From the NCBI RefSeq assembly GCF_010389155.1, contig NC_057763.1:41832645-41896644 (forward strand): a stretch of DNA of 64,000 nt, in the 5' to 3' direction. The position numbers and the translations under genes were made by a program. A model generated the notes under the pieces. That model was given only the letters and a program-made list of their open reading frames with translations, searched no databases and was not told where the DNA came from. Positions 1 to 11,990 of the stretch are shown here, piece by piece. The stretch's first letter is position 1. Every line of letters starts with the position of its first letter. Source of the DNA: Erigeron canadensis (taxonomy: Eukaryota > Streptophyta > Magnoliopsida > Asterales > Asteraceae).

Positions 1-245
1 GTACCCGCGCAATATGGCGGCGAACCGGCGATTACGGTAGTGGCGACATTTATTGGTGTAGGTAAAAGTATTTGATTTAAAGGAGTTAGTAGAGATATTT
101 TCTAATATAATGGACTAATGGTGTAATTTAATATTAATGGTTGATGATGATTTAATTCATTAAGGGTATTTTAGTCAATTCGCATGTCTCATTTATGTAA
201 ACTTTGAACATAGAGGTTATAATTTTTATATAGAAGTATAGATAG
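1..245. repeat. Dispersed GC-headed repeat, copy 1 (left-truncated by window edge)
   Basis: The window opens with a GC-rich head (gtacccgcgcaatatggcgg) followed by AT-rich sequence ending near tttttatatagaagtatagat. A similar head and tail occur at 19,905-20,213, and a related head in reverse orientation near 41,850-42,085. The three share a block rich in GGCGG/GTGGTGAC triplets and then a tract about fully depleted of GC. I infer a dispersed non-coding element, possibly Helitron-related because the third copy directly abuts a Helitron-like 3' end. No coding potential seen. Confidence 0.4.
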
Positions 246-585
246 AAAACAAAAACCTTGCCAAAGTAAAGAAAAGGCGGGGAAAATTGAATTTATTGTA
301 TTGTTTCCTTTTTCCAGGCTTTACTTGCATTTATTCGCAGACACTTCAATTATTACATTTTACCGCCTGAAGTTGAAAGCCTGTAGACACATACTGTACT
401 AAAGGACAATGAGTATAATACGGCAACATGTTACCATTGGATTAGGGATGTGATATTAGTATTATAATATTTGATAAAAATTAAGCATATAATGCATAGA
501 TGTGGTAAGTTAATAAATTTATATGGTATTAATATTAATTTTGGCGCCTGGTAATCTGACCACCTTTTTGGTAGTCCAATCAGAC

Positions 586-696
586 TTTTTGCAGCGACCC
601 TGACATGGAGTCCGCTTTTATTCTGTCATATTTATCATTATAGACATGGGGCCCGCATATTTTTCACTTTTTGCAGCGACCCTCGCTGCAAAAAGT
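586..696. repeat. Repeated 17-bp motif ending in a perfect 14-bp hairpin
   Basis: The motif actttttgcagcgaccc occurs at 586-602 and again at 666-682, 80 bp apart. The second copy runs straight into its own reverse complement: 666-679 and 683-696 are perfect 14-bp inverted repeats around the loop ccc. This looks like an element terminus or the junction of two inverted element ends. The short ORFs across it on both strands are by-products of the symmetry. Confidence 0.6.
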
Positions 697-3009
697 AGTA
701 GTGGTCGATATACCAAAAAATAGTGGTGGGGATATTGGGGGCGTTAATTTTCCTTGGGTTAATAGATCAATAGTAGTAAGTTTTTTGAGTTTGAATTTAG
801 AAAGACTTACGATAATATGTTGTCGTGCATTTGAGTTAACTATTAGGAGGTACACCTTCTATTAGGTACTAAGTAAAGGTATTTCAAATATAGTCATTAG
901 TTGGCATCTTAGCCTGTAACTTTCGGGTCATAGGTTCGAGTTCATTTGGTATATTTGAGATATAAATGTAGTCCTTCTATGAGGGTTTGGACTGGGTTAC
1001 ATAGGATCGAGTCTGAGAGGGCATGGTTACCCCTATTAGTCGTTGTGGCTTTAGGCGAATTAATAAGAGGTTTTCCTTCCATTGGGTACAGGTAGGAGGT
1101 GAGGGGGCTCTTTAGCACGAACTCAGTTAAGAGTTAAGACAACGTAAATTAAAATAGACTTTGTAAATTCAAAACTGGACAAATCTAGTGAGACAGATGG
1201 AGTATTAAATTAGGCTATTCTATTTGTTTTTTTTTCTTTTTATTTATTTCATACCTATTTATTTAGTTTTCAATTATTTATTATTTTAACAACATTCTAT
1301 CCTACCCCTACTCCTAAATTAAATGTATGCTTGGAAACCAGGACTCTCAAAAAACCCATATTAATCCATCTCACAAATGTGGGAAGTGATACTAAAACTC
1401 AGGTGGATCCTCCTAAGGTCAAAGACCTTACCAATAGGTCATTAACCCATTTTCATTTACATTTAAAATTTCATGAGTTTTTTTAAAATTAAAAACATGT
1501 TATATTTTAAAAGTATGATTTTGTTTTTAAAGAAACAAAAACTTTAACGACTTCATTTTCCTGTTAAAAATCCTAAAGGTTATTTTTTTCCCCACCTAAA
1601 ACACTACAAATTAGAAATAGCAACGGGTTCGGTTCAGGGTTGGTGCCAATTCCGAAGCCAAACCCGTTAAGGAATGGACCCGATACCCATCAAGTACCTT
1701 ATTAGGGACCCCAACGGGGATAAATTTATGTCAGAAACCCAAAATCTGATACGATAAGGATAGCTATTTTTTAAGAATAATTATCAAAACTTGTATGATT
1801 TGATAAATGATACTACTTGCTTTTGATTATTTGAGGAATATATATGCAAGTTGTGAAATATAGATACGAAATTTGTATCTACAGAGTTGTAATATACATT
1901 CAAAACTATCCGTTATAAGTATATAGATATAGATATCAATATCGGGTCGGGTCATGTCATGTCATGTCGAGTAGACATGCTCAGTCCTTGCTAGACAAAT
2001 TATTTCCCCATCTTTCTCAAATAATGAACCAATAACTCCAAAATGTTTCTCTTCTTATATTTATTAATTTAAATATTTCTACATAGTATACTTATAAATT
2101 ATAATATTCTTAATAAAAAAAAATATCCTTTACCTTTTAAAATAAATATAACACCCTCTTTAGACCAATTGTTTTTTATATTAATAACCACACTGCTAAC
2201 ACCACCACCACCCATCGCCACAACATACACCGCTCCGCATGGCACGCAAACTCATCTGGTTCTTACTAATAAAAAGTGGTAAAAGAAATATTTTACCAAA
2301 AAATAGATTTATAGGTATCTATATTGTAACAATCACCACTCATCAATAGATGGATTTGTATATGGTGAAACATAAGACCAAGAAGTTTTGTGTTCAAATC
2401 ATGGTATGAGTAAAATGATTTCATTAATGGAGGCATGAGTTTTCTAGTAAATTTTTTTCTAAAATCAAAGTTAGATGTGTGAAGAGGGATGTCGGTAAAC
2501 CCAAATTTGTCCATCAAAAAAAAAAAAACTCCGTAATAATTATTTTTAAATTTGACCATTAATATCATTTTAACCATGGATTTAAACTTGAAGGACCGTA
2601 CACTTCAAATTCTAAGAATTTTTAAAACGTGGATATGACAAGCAAAGGCATATTTCGAATATAGAGGAGTGAAAGTTCCCAACAACCAATGACTTTTTAA
2701 TTTCCTTAAATGAACCGTACGAGCACGCCCTTTGTCACCCCCCACCGCGCTTAGTCGCTTACGGCTCTATACTGCAACCCAACTTGCTTTGGCCTCGGGT
2801 CCTTCCTTTCTATTCCTCGGTGAAGGGACGATAAAATAACATTTTATCACTTTTGAAACGCGTATTTTAATTTGCGACAAACTTGAAATCTTACCAATGA
2901 TTGAATAGGTAGAGACTATGATCATGTACAACTCCGGTTGAACAGGTAGAAATTTTTTTTTTTTTTTGTCGAAAACTGAACTTACCATTTAATTAACCAC
3001 AAGTATTTT
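697..3009. other. Intergenic, repeat remnants, no gene seen
   Basis: No ORF with codon structure or splice context was found. At 895-1,110 there is a stretch with a tRNA B-box-like core (ggttcgagttc near 932), perhaps an old SINE. 1,335-1,450 resembles a stretch at about 52,250-52,380 (shared wording around cctaaggt...ccttacc). 1,620-1,990 holds GGGTTCGG/GGGTCGGGTC-type text typical of degenerate hAT MITE ends. The rest is AT-rich. Confidence 0.5.
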
Positions 3010-3400
3010 AACGGCCCGGGAGAAAAACAAAAGTCTCATAACAAAAGTTAAAAAACATTAAGCCGAAAAATAAAACTTTCGTGGCAAAAGTTAAGAATAA
3101 AAATTGTGGTCAAATGTAAAGAGAATGAAACTTTGGTAACAAAATTTGAAAACCAAAAGTTAGGTGGTAAAAAGCAAATAAAAAAACTTTCGGAGCGAGA
3201 AAAGTTTCCGTGACGCAAGTTAAAAAAGTAAAAGTTAAGTGGTAAAAAATAGAAATAAACTTTTGATGAGAAAAACTTAAAACCAAAAGTTATGTGGCAG
3301 AAAGTAACTAAAGCAAAACTTTAGTGGCAAAAGTTAAAAAACTTAAACTTGAAAACAAACTCCGTTAAATACCTTTTTGTAAGTACCATTAGTTAACCAA
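3010..3400. repeat. Degenerate short tandem repeat (AAAAGTTAAG/GGTAAAAA type)
   Basis: The stretch repeats variants of 'aaacttt-gtggcaaaagttaa' and 'aagttaggtggtaaaaa' about eight times at irregular 30-60 bp spacing. No coding frame survives. It looks like an old, diverged minisatellite. Confidence 0.45.
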
Positions 3401-3633
3401 ACAATACTTAACGGTCGTAAAGGGCGTTAGTTATTTTAGTTATGCAATAAGTACTTGTAACTTAAGCATGTAAGGATGTACTTTTAGCTACAGTACTCCC
3501 CCCTCACATACCAAAGTTACATTTTAGTATATATATATATAATTACTCAAGCTCAAAATTTTGTAGATACCCAAGTAAAGCATGAACATATATCTTAAGT
3601 TATCAATTCATGCTGACTTGTTAATAACGTTAT

Positions 3634-3946
3634 ACAACAACAAGAAGGTACTCAATCCCGACATAAGCCAGGCTATAAGAGAGGTATGATGTAGACAGAC
3701 CTTACCCCTACTCAAAGGTAGAGAGGTTGCTTCCAGGTCCACCGGAATGGAAGAGACCTCTGGCCAAAAAGTGAAAAATAAGGTTAGATCCACCGGAGTG
3801 AAAGCCTTAACCGGATAAAAATAATCTCAATCTCAATCCCACTCTTCGGATCACAAATTCAGATCTTAGATCTAGAAATTTGTTACCGTTAGGAAGAGGA
3901 AGAGGTTAGAGAGAACCCAGTCCAAAGAGTCGGTAGGAGAATATTT
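3634..3946 (-). mobile_element. Retroposon with RTE/TS-SINE-type 3' end and 20-bp target duplication
   Basis: Flanked by a perfect 20-bp direct repeat, tgacttgttaataacgttat, at 3,614-3,633 and 3,947-3,966. On the minus strand the insert contains the plant RTE/TS-SINE 3' text (ggaagcaacctctctacctt, then gtaggggtaaggtctgtcta) and ends in a short TTG tail (cttgttgttgtat). Long target duplications plus a TTG tail are the signature of LINE-mobilised retroposons. About 313 bp, so non-autonomous or 5'-truncated. Confidence 0.8.
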
Positions 3947-3966
3947 TGACTTGTTAATAACGTTAT

Positions 3967-6376
3967 CTACCTCCTAATCCTTGCACATGAGAATCACTTC
4001 AAACAAACCATAAATTCAGTCTCATTTTATTTTAACAGATCAATTCCAAACTTACTCACGAACCAAACATCACCTAGTATTTAGAATGTTTCAAGCCAAC
4101 CTGCTCGACCCAATTTGACGAAACAAACACATCACATGTATTTAGCTATCCAGGTAACTCACTCTGCCAACTCGACGAAAAACAATAAGTGACAGCATTT
4201 TCTATCTGGCGAAGATCTTCAAGCTAAGAGAACTCAGAATTGACTTGCACCTCAGGCAAAACCTTGTCAAGACAGAACTCGAATTTGGCCAGGGGTGAAC
4301 AATAAAAGACTGGAAAACAACTGGATGAAACTACACCCTAAAAAAATGAAGAAGTCATCAAAACAACTACTTGATTATCTAAAAGCATGCCAGACTCCTT
4401 TCCCGGTCCCCACAAACACAAAGCATCATATCTTTTAGTGATGCACTTCTTGGTTATCAACATGGTTCGAAATAGAAAACTTCCAATATCTTTTAAAGAA
4501 ATGACTCCTAAACTTTCCATCACAAAATAGCTCTGTTCTTCCAAAATCAAAGCGTTGTCTTCGAAGTTTCAGAGACTGTATCTATAACAGTTGACGGCTA
4601 CAACTCCAATTCTGAAATTAAAAAAAAATGAATAAAAAAATAAGATACGAAAAACATGAATCAATTATTTCTGGCAATGTGCGCACATAAAGCTTTTTGT
4701 AGCCTATAAAAATCAATCAGCATCATACATGAATAATTAACAAGCGTTAACAATGAAAATAGAACCACAAAAATGCACCACAAAGTGTTAAAATAAAAAA
4801 TTTCACGCATTTAGATGATGTTGGTTGTAGAAAACCCGCAATTAGTTTATCAAAATATAAAGCCCCAACTAGAGCTGAATTACAAGAATCCAGCAGATCC
4901 ATGCCAGTTTATTGGTCATTAAGATAATGGGAAAACATGTGACTTCACATGTTTGGAACTTGGAAGTAGTTTGTTCTGTAAAGTCGAACCAGGGACCTAA
5001 AAGTAATACCTTACATGAAGGGAATAAATTTAAGGGTCCACCATATGGGGAAGTTAATAGCGGAAACTACCATTACAATCGAAGAGTGACACGACAAAAT
5101 TATATTTCTACAACCAAGTATTTATACTCAAATAACTAGGGTTGACATTGACCAACTTTTGGATTTTGCACTTAAATATTTGCCATGTGACTCGCCACAT
5201 GCACCTGACCTAATGGAGGTATGCCCCAGTACAAAGTTATAACCCGTCTGTGTTTATACCAAGAAACATGAGCCAAAACAAGTATTGGAAAAATTGTAAA
5301 ACCAAAAGCAGCAGCGATTAGGCGGAGACCTTAGTGTCACGGAAGATGGCAGCATCAAAGTCTCATCCTATCTCTCTGTAAATGTAATTAAACTTGGGCC
5401 CGAATTATTTTGCTATTAATAGAATATCAAAAAAATGTTGAACAGGTATCCTTAAAATTAAATCAGGGAGTTCAATCAGCTAAAGACTAGGTGAAATAAT
5501 ACATATGTGAAATTCTCTAGCAATAGATAGATAGTAGATGACAATACAGTTGAGCAATCAGAAGCAGACAATTATGGGGGAATTTTCTTACGTGCAGTGT
5601 TCCTATCAAGCCACTTAACCACCTACACACCCAGAAAAGGAGATGATCCGGACACCATCTTTGTTAGCCATACACCACAAAACATGATTCACATTACTAT
5701 TAACTATTTTTATCCTCATACTATACTTTAGTATGCTTGTTTTCCAAATCGACAGATAAGAAAGGAAGGATATCCGTACACCACCTTTTTAGCCATACAC
5801 TCCAAGTTGGATGTTATTACATTATCTTTCAAACATTCATTACTTCAATATCTATACGTCTATTACGAAAACAAGCATACCAAGGCACTGTATTCTACTT
5901 ATACCAACTTTTCGGTTTCGTATGTTTACTTAGTTATATATTAGTATATTACATCTTTATGTATTACGATACGACGTTTCTACTTAACCAGATATTTAAA
6001 ATCTCCTTAGACAATCCAACACTAAAAGTCACTTAACTGTCTATATTCCACTCAAGGCTTTTTAAACACACTTGTTACATTAACAGATTCTGGATCTCAT
6101 ATCAGCAATATATCCAAGCAGATTGTATCATACTAAAAACATGATGAAAAAAAGGTACATGACATTATTAGAAAAAATTATAAAATGTATTCTCATTAAG
6201 CCAATGTAAGGTTTTATATCAACAACTTCATGCATCCAAACAAATGCAACAAGCCTTATCTAACATCCATACAAAAGAAGACAATACAGTTAAGACAATG
6301 ACTGGTCATTATTAAATTAAACTTACCAGTAACTATAACCAAGCGTCTTCCAAGTGGCCCTGGTTAGGTAGTCCAA
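3967..6376. other. Intergenic downstream of the helicase gene
   Basis: AT-rich sequence that must include the 3' UTR and polyadenylation region of the minus-strand helicase (its stop codon is at 6,377-6,379). I see no second gene. ORFs at 4,338-4,550 (minus), 4,912-5,139 and 5,737-6,036 (plus) lack family resemblance and supportive splice signals. Confidence 0.5.
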
Positions 6377-9300
6377 TCAACGACAATAAATAGCCTGATC
6401 AATGAATGGAGGAATTTGCTTAATCTCAGTACCAAGTTCTTGTTCAATCCTGTACCTGAGAAAACACAAAAAAAAATAGTTGATAACGGTGCAATCTTAA
6501 ACAGTAAACCCGTGCAAGTGTAAAGAAAAAAATATATACAGATTAAAGCGATCTTCATATGTGATCAGATTCACGGCTAACCCAAGGTGTCCAAATCTCC
6601 CAGATCGACCAACCTGTGTACAAAGTATTTGAGCATTAGATAATTATCATGCATGTATAAGTAGATAATTTGGTAATAATATATTCCAACCATACCCTGT
6701 GCAGATATGTTTCTGAGTTTTTTGGGAAGTCGAAATTTATAACAACATTTACTGCTTGAATATCAATACCCCTCGTGAATAAATCTGGAAACATCATATG
6801 TTACAGAGAAATAAGTTAACAAAATAGTTCAAAAACATAGACTTCAGGCTATAGTAAAATAGAAAGAAGATATACCCGTGCAGACAAGATTCCTGCAAGC
6901 ACCATTACGAAAATCATGAAATACTCTGTTACGATGATCTTGGAGCATTTTTGCATGAATGTAGAAGCAAGAGTAACCAAGCTCAGTAATTTTCTTAGCC
7001 AGTAGTTCAACTCGATTTACAGAATTGCAGAAAATGATTGATTGATTGATTTGGAGCTGCAAATAAAGAAACAAAGAGGTGATTTTCAAACTTGTAAAAT
7101 ACTAATACAGGGGGGGTTTTGATGCTTGTTTTGAAGGTGGTTATGCTATATAAAATAAATAACAAGAATAACCAGACATGATAATACGAAACGCAAACGT
7201 ATGGTCAAATATGGGTTTGCTAATTTGTTTGTTATGTAATTAGTAATGACCTTTGAAGGGTTGGAATATACGACTATTTTACAGCTCAATACTAATTACT
7301 CAATGCTACTAAGCAAACATTCACAAATTCACATTAGACAGGAAAAAATGCACTTTGCAAAATGAAGTTAGAAGTCACCAGGATAACCCCCCCCCCCCCC
7401 CCCCCCCAATTAAATAAATAAAAAAAACTCTTCTCAGTCAAACAGTTGCAATAATCAGTTTAAAAAGCAAAGTGAAACAACCCCTAAAGACATTTCATTT
7501 ACGGAGGAGAAACCTTTGAGAAAAGAGTGTTGAGGCAGTGAACTTTCTGCCTTTCTTCAACAAATGCATAGAACTGTGTTATTCCCTTAAGTGTAAGCTC
7601 ATCCATGAGGTTAATAACATACGGCTTCTGCAGAAATCTATCTTTGAATTCTTTAACGGTAACAGGAAATGTTGCTGAAAACATCAATATTTGACGATTG
7701 GTAGGCATGAAGTGAATCAGCTGCTCTACTGATGGCTGGAACTCAGGTGACAAGAGCTTATCAGCCTGCAAAAATAAAAACAGTGGTCAAACTTGGGACA
7801 AAAGCTTCTACGGTCATACAAGCAGAAGTTCTGCACTCTCATCAATTAGTATAAAAAATCAATGACCAGACCATGAAACTATCAAATAACTAATAAAAAG
7901 GCATTACAGAGGATATTATGTTTCACCTCATCCATGACAATCATTGCACAATTTTTCAAATCGCAGATTCCCTTCTTTGCAAGATCTAATATTCTTCCGG
8001 GAGTACCAACTAACAAATGAACTGGTTGATACAATCGCATGATATCATCTTTTAAACTTGTTCCGCCGGTGGTAACCATGACTTGAATGTTTAGGTGTTT
8101 TCCAAGTTCTTTGCAGACTTGTGATGTCTGAAGAGCCAATTCTCGAGTTGGAACAAGTATAACAACTGCAAGAAAATTCGAAAAGTTTAGAAACGGCACC
8201 ATAGAAGATATATAACATATTCGAGGTCTATGTTTTTATGACATGTTATCTTTAGGTACTTGTCGGTAGAGCAATAACTTTACAAAAAAGACTGTAACTG
8301 TAGAATGAACATTTTCGATCACGTTCTGCCATTTCATATGCAACAACACCCTTCACAAATAAAAATAACAAAAAGTATAGGATAGTATTCAAAAACCTTG
8401 AATAACATTGTTGTCGACATCAATTTTTTCTAAAGCAGGAATACAGAAAGCAGCAGTTTTTCCAGTTCCATTTTTAGCTCTTGCGAGAATATCGCTTCCT
8501 GTGAGAGCAATTGGGATGCTTTCCTCTTGAATTGGAGATGGCCTCTCAAATCCCTTTTCATATATCCCCATAAGCAACTCACGCTTTAGAAAATAATCTT
8601 CAAACTCATTCCCTTTTGTGGCTGTCACATCCTGAAAGCATAATAAATTAAAGACGATGCAAAAAAATACATAAAAAATACAGTAAAAACATTATTTCTT
8701 AGCAATTTTTCGCTCAATAAGATAAAAAGGGAACAAATGATGTGCAAACTCTTAATGGTGTACAGAAATAAACCAAGACATACTTCAGTCCTGTATCGAG
8801 TGTCAGCTGGTGGAAGCCTCAATTGTGCCTTCCAATCTTGGGACCTGCAAGTAGAAAAAAGATTAGACTTGGCTAAAGCATATAATAAAGTAGAATGTGA
8901 CTCGGCCATTCATTAATCAAAAAATAAAGACAGTACTTCGGTCATCATCATACATCAGGACCAAGCACCAACCTATTCCATATCTCACATGAATTAAAGA
9001 CTACAACAAAAGACCAAATCTAATCTTAAGATTCCTATCATGTCAGCTTGAGATTTTAGTTAAGTCAACGTTCTGCACTACTTGGAAGAAGTATGCCCTT
9101 GATGCAAAAAAGAATGAAGAAACAAAAACGACAAATGGAGTGTCTTTCCTTCGATTCATCGGGATCATTAAAAAAGCAAACAATAATCCATACATTGAAT
9201 TAACCTAACACCAAAACGATCACATTGGTATAACCCATATGTTTGAGACTTTGGGTGAAAAAAATCACATTTCATTCAAACTTTGTTTCTTCGAGGTTAA

Positions 9301-10002
9301 TTTATAAACAACTTCAAGCATATGAACAGATTCTACCACTTCAGGTATCAAAAACCGTTTAACAAACTTCAACCATTCAGCATTGGTTTTAAATCGTTCT
9401 AACTTATAACACCTAATACCAGAACTGTAGCGTACCTATAAACTAAGAACTAGATGCGACTAGTCGACTACATACATTTCTCCTTTTAACATGAAAGTAA
9501 CAATCAATTCCTTTAGCGGCCCAAACACAAGCACGTTGAGTAAGGTCAACGCTTTATGCAATCTACTCACCATTATCAATTAATCTCGACCCCTTACGCC
9601 ACTAAAAAGACTAACAAATGACTAAACACACAACGTACTACAATAAGCTATACTTCAAAACCAAACATATTCACATAAAAAAAAAACAACCGTAACATCA
9701 TGATCATAAATTCATAATAACATACTTATATAACAATATATATTATACCTAGAATCAGTAGCTTCTGACTGTTGTATGGTTTTCTCGGCGACCGCATTTG
9801 AATCGTTTCCCACCGGGTTTCTTCTCAGCCACTGCTGCTGCTGTTGAAACTGCACAGGATTCCTTTGTGCATACTGTGGTTGCTGTGCGTAATTCTTTTG
9901 TTGTTGTTGAAAATTAGGGTTAGGGTTTCCCTGGCCGCCTCGGCCAATTCCCGGCGGATACCTACCGCCACCACGTGCATAATTATTACTATTACTATTC
10001 AT
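6377..10002 (-). CDS. DEAD-box ATP-dependent RNA helicase, Dhh1/DDX6 family (plant RH6/RH8/RH12 type)
   Basis: Nine exons (minus): 9749-10002, 8784-8844, 8397-8631, 7927-8165, 7514-7765, 6876-7056, 6696-6784, 6540-6613, 6377-6455. They sum to 1,464 nt, an uninterrupted 487-residue protein; all junctions are GT-AG and keep phase. Residues 1-85 are a Gly/Asn/Gln-rich low-complexity N-terminus ([18 protein letters not shown]), usual for plant members. Then come the Q motif (GFERPSPIQ), motif I (AKNGTGKT), Ia (PTRELALQ), Ib (TPGR), II (DEAD, split between exons 4 and 5 as DE|AD), III (SAT), IV (IIFCN), V ([10 protein letters not shown]) and VI ([10 protein letters not shown]), ending QAIYCR. The family acts in mRNA decapping, translational repression and P-bodies. 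The start is the only ATG giving the typical N-terminus. A CT-rich tract about 280-310 bp upstream may be 5' UTR. The gene looks intact. Which of RH6, RH8 or RH12 it matches cannot be told by eye. Confidence 0.96.
7387..7407. repeat. Poly-C tract (21 C) in helicase intron 5
   Basis: An uninterrupted run of 21 C on the plus strand lies in the intron between helicase exons 5 and 6, so the pre-mRNA carries poly-G. Length is likely to vary between individuals and assemblies. Confidence 0.9.
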
Positions 10003-11331
10003 TACAAACTCAGATTAGATTAAATTCCTAGAGGGAAAATAGATGAAAGAGCCTAAATTAAATTTACAAATTAGTTATTAATTGATGAATTAGCCGCTAA
10101 GGAAAAAAACCCTAGAATTGTAAACTGGTGATATATGTACAAAAATGTTATGGCAAAATCGATTGGCGTGTAAAAAATATAAAAGCCAAAAGGGTTTTGC
10201 GAATTGAGAGATTGAATTTAAGAATTGAATAAGGATCTGAAGATGTTGTAAATTTTGACCTAAAAAGAGTATTTATTAGAAAGCGAGATATAGATATAGA
10301 TAGAGAGAAAAAGTAAGGCAGTGCAAATAATAATCGGTTTCTGATTTTAACTACAAAAGGGGATATCTATCTATATACATACATGTACATGTGTTTTTTT
10401 TTTTCATTTTTCTTTTTTTCTTAAAAAGGCGGATCAGTTGCTAACAACATGAGATTTGTCGTATCTGTACTAGAGAGCCTCTTTACCTTCAATACTTATT
10501 AAGAAAAAAAGCTCTCAATTAAACCGTCCTAAGACATAACATTTAATTGGAATAAACTCTTGCCCATTTTGTATGGCTCAAATATGTTTCATTGAAAAAC
10601 TTTATTGTAAAATTTTTTCAAATGTCATTTTTATGTCTCGAACTCAAGACTTCTAGTATGAAAAACTGGTATCATCTTTGTTCACTATAATAAAAACTAC
10701 ACATGTACATGTGTTATCATCTTTGTTGACTTTTTTTTTTAAAAGACAAAATTTTCTTAATGACAATTTTATAGGCGTAACATATAATTAACCATTTGGA
10801 AAAAAAAAATTATAAAATATAATATGATAAAATAAAAATATATATATGATAAATAAATAATTAGATAAGATTCATTCATAAAAAAATAAAGGTTTGACTA
10901 AACAAATAAATTAAATATAATTGATAAATAAATAAAAGTATTAATATATTAAATAAGATGTTTATGTTAAAAGTCATTTTTAAGTTTTCAGCATGTTACC
11001 TTGAAGGTGTAAAGGGGTTTAAAAGGTTTATAAACAAAAAATAACAAATAATAATTGAGTGATATTAATAAATTGTGAAATTAACCATATCTAAGATGGT
11101 ATCAAATAATTTTGTAAAAGTCTTCTTAAACATATTAAGATTGTACTATTTATCATGAAACTAAACTCATAACTTATAATATTGACAGATTATTCCGTGT
11201 ACTACATAAGTTTAAGATTAAACAGTTTTATATATTGATAATAGATTATATACCCGCGTAATACGCGAGTTAAACATATTAAGTTTTCATAATAACAGAA
11301 TTAATAATAAATAAGACATGTTGAAATATAA
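10003..11331. other. Helicase upstream region, then AT-rich intergenic DNA
   Basis: Immediately upstream of the helicase ATG lies about 300 bp that probably holds 5' UTR and promoter, including a GATATA/GAGA stretch at 10,283-10,314 (CT-rich on the transcribed strand). From 10,400 the sequence is very AT-rich with poly-T runs and no gene. At 11,252-11,270 acccgcgtaatacgcgagt forms a small CGCG hairpin of the kind seen in plant Helitron ends; a relative stands at about 51,810-51,832. Confidence 0.45.
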
Positions 11332-11944
11332 TCTCTTATATAAATAAAACAAGATTCTTATGACATCATAATTTTCTAAATAATGTTTATTTGTCATTAT
11401 TAGACTTATTTATATAATTTTTTTCTTTTTTATTTTCTTGATTTATGACATCATCCTATTCAAAAGTTTAAATCATTTTCTAAATGATTTATGATTTATT
11501 TCTTTTCAAGCGTAAGTCCAATGAAAATTAAAATGTAATTATCTAATTTGTTCTTTTTTAAACGACTATATGTCAATTTTCAAAAATAGCATCACTATTT
11601 TTTTTTCGTCTTAATATTAGCAATCAGCTCGGGTATATTAAATAAAAGAAAATTGTTATGACATCATCATTATATAAAAAGATCTTACTTGTCATCGATC
11701 TCCAAGTTCTTTTTAAAGTTTAGTTTTTCTTTTTTAATTTACTTATGATATTATAAACACTTTCCTTCTTTAAGTTTATTTCATTTTTATTTTTGTCATT
11801 TATGATATCCTTTTTATAAAAAAAAAATATTTTCTTTTGAAAACTTTAATATTTTATACATGGTGTGTTCAATTTTCATTATCTAAATAGTTTTATCATA
11901 ATAGATTTTTAAATTATCCGCATATTATGCGGGTTAATAAGCTA
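11332..11944 (+). mobile_element. Short non-autonomous Helitron(s), 3' end at 11,944
   Basis: The left part starts tctcttatataaataaaacaag, like plant Helitron 5' ends (TC...). A second start-like text (tatattaaataaaagaaaattgttatgaca) lies near 11,635. The right end has a hairpin (ccgcat-att-atgcgg) followed after nine bases by CTAA and then T, the canonical Helitron 3' structure. The same start and end texts frame 40,735-40,994. Either one 610-bp element or two nested ones; too short for RepHel. Confidence 0.6.
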
Positions 11945-11990
11945 ATTATATATATTCGATGTATGAGGTATACTATTTCGAGATTGTGAG

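Noticed and set aside
4338..4550. 70-codon minus-strand ORF with a protein-like feel (YDALCLWGPGKESG)
   Set aside because: An in-frame stop lies just upstream, no splice acceptor keeps the frame, and no family could be named.
11252..11270. CGCG-containing direct repeats at 11.25, 51.8 and 52.9 kb considered as CRISPR-like units
   Set aside because: They are isolated, diverged and part of plant transposon ends; no regular spacers.
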